This document shows positions 55,738 to 55,944 of a stretch of 55,944 nt of DNA, one piece after another. Source of the DNA: Planococcus sp. MER TA 32b (lineage in GTDB: Bacteria; Bacillota; Bacilli; Bacillales_A; Planococcaceae); assembly GCA_023715185.1 (NCBI GenBank), contig JAMCAN010000005.1:1-55944 (forward strand), written 5' to 3'. How positions within the stretch are numbered: position 1 is the first letter of the stretch; every line of letters begins with the position of its first letter. A program made the position numbers and the translations under genes. The notes under the pieces are model-generated. The model ran no database searches and was not told the origin of the DNA. It was given only the letters and a program-made list of their open reading frames with translations.

Positions 55738-55944
55738 GTCGCTTTTACAGGACGCGAAAATATGAACCTTGAAAACTGAACAGCAAAACGTCAACAAGAG
55801 ACGTCACGAGCGCCTTAGCGCGAGAACGGCTTTTGCGATGGTCGCCTCCGGGCGATCGGAGCACAGCCTTCAAACTTCTTGGGTTCGTGACTTAACTTAC
55901 TGATCAGCACTTGTGCAGATCAAAGCGAATCGCGCTGTCTTCGG
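55738..55944 (+). other. Leader of an rRNA operon (16S gene beyond the window)
   Basis: Contains the conserved ACCTTGAAAACTGAACA (about 55767-55783) found in Bacillales rrn leaders and spacers, near a boxA-like element, followed by hairpin-forming GAGCGCCTTAGCGCG and other stems used in antitermination and pre-16S processing. The 16S start (GAGTTTGATCCTGG) is not reached. Nothing else is seen in 55482-55944. Confidence 0.75.

Noticed and set aside
55800..55944. Start of the 16S rRNA gene
   Set aside because: The conserved 16S 5' end does not occur; the sequence is still leader.

Overview
The window looks like a chromosomal segment of a Gram-positive, low-to-mid GC member of the Bacillales, most likely family Planococcaceae (Planococcus/Planomicrobium-like). 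This rests on Bacillus-type ribosome binding sites (AAGGAGG cores, frequent TTG starts), on genes recognisable as dgkB, rlmCD, ythAB-type cydAB-cydS, mreBH, recX, yfhH, yfhJ, yfhP, mutY, fabL, ntdP, gsaB, perR, ygzB and ygxA, and on gene order close to the B. subtilis yfhF-to-perR-to-rrn interval (comparison from memory). No prophage, CRISPR array, transposase gene or tRNA was seen. The genus is an inference.

Layout. 1-6.4 kb: a structured repeat, a thioredoxin-like protein, diacylglycerol kinase DgkB, a Nudix hydrolase, a three-subunit cytochrome bd oxidase (cydA-cydB-cydS, the last only 36 codons) and an RlmCD-type RNA uracil methyltransferase. 6.4-14.7 kb: a degenerate repeat, an FbpA-like small protein, an amidase, a divergent TetR/MFS efflux pair, a DEAD-box-like helicase coupled to an M29 aminopeptidase, and a secreted SGNH hydrolase. 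14.7-25 kb: an M20 peptidase, a TPP riboswitch driving thiT, methionine aminopeptidase, a TspO-related membrane protein, oligoendopeptidase F, GNAT, DinB, carbonic anhydrase, MreBH, and a second M29 aminopeptidase. 25-33 kb: an FAD monooxygenase/methyltransferase pair, DUF1128, an alanine/sodium symporter, a probable SigB-controlled YtxH-YihY operon, OsmC and an MFS transporter. 33-43 kb: a composite repeat, a second RlmCD paralogue, then yfhF, recX-yfhH-yfhJ, yfhP, mutY-fabL, ntdP and an ABC exporter. 43-49 kb: a complete five-gene oligopeptide/dipeptide ABC importer. 49-56 kb: aromatic-acid-exporter-like YgaE, GsaB, Bcp, a 2-hydroxyacid dehydrogenase, a PduO-type adenosyltransferase, PerR under a Per box, YgzB, YgxA, and finally the promoters and leader of an rRNA operon whose 16S gene lies beyond the window.

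How the parts fit. Much of the segment is housekeeping: respiration (cydABS), RNA modification, peptide import plus cytoplasmic peptidases (opp system, PepF, two M29 enzymes, M20, Map), fatty acid synthesis (FabL), DNA repair (MutY, RecX), cell shape (MreBH), thiamine uptake, and peroxide defence (PerR, Bcp, OsmC). Stress inputs visible in the DNA are a SigB-like promoter before ytxH and a PerR operator before perR.

The least ordinary content is intergenic. Repeat family 1 has two full copies of about 124 bp with a long foldback and two compensatory base-pair changes between the copies, plus two short internally deleted copies; two of the four sit directly against the stop codon of a minus-strand gene. 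Repeat family 2 is a composite element of about 400 bp with an inverted, internally deleted copy and a partial copy. There are also several unlisted small genes (cydS, a 48-codon basic protein, a 46-codon membrane protein, tiny ORFs at 31.3 kb and at 15.8 kb) and a possible ATT start codon for mutY.
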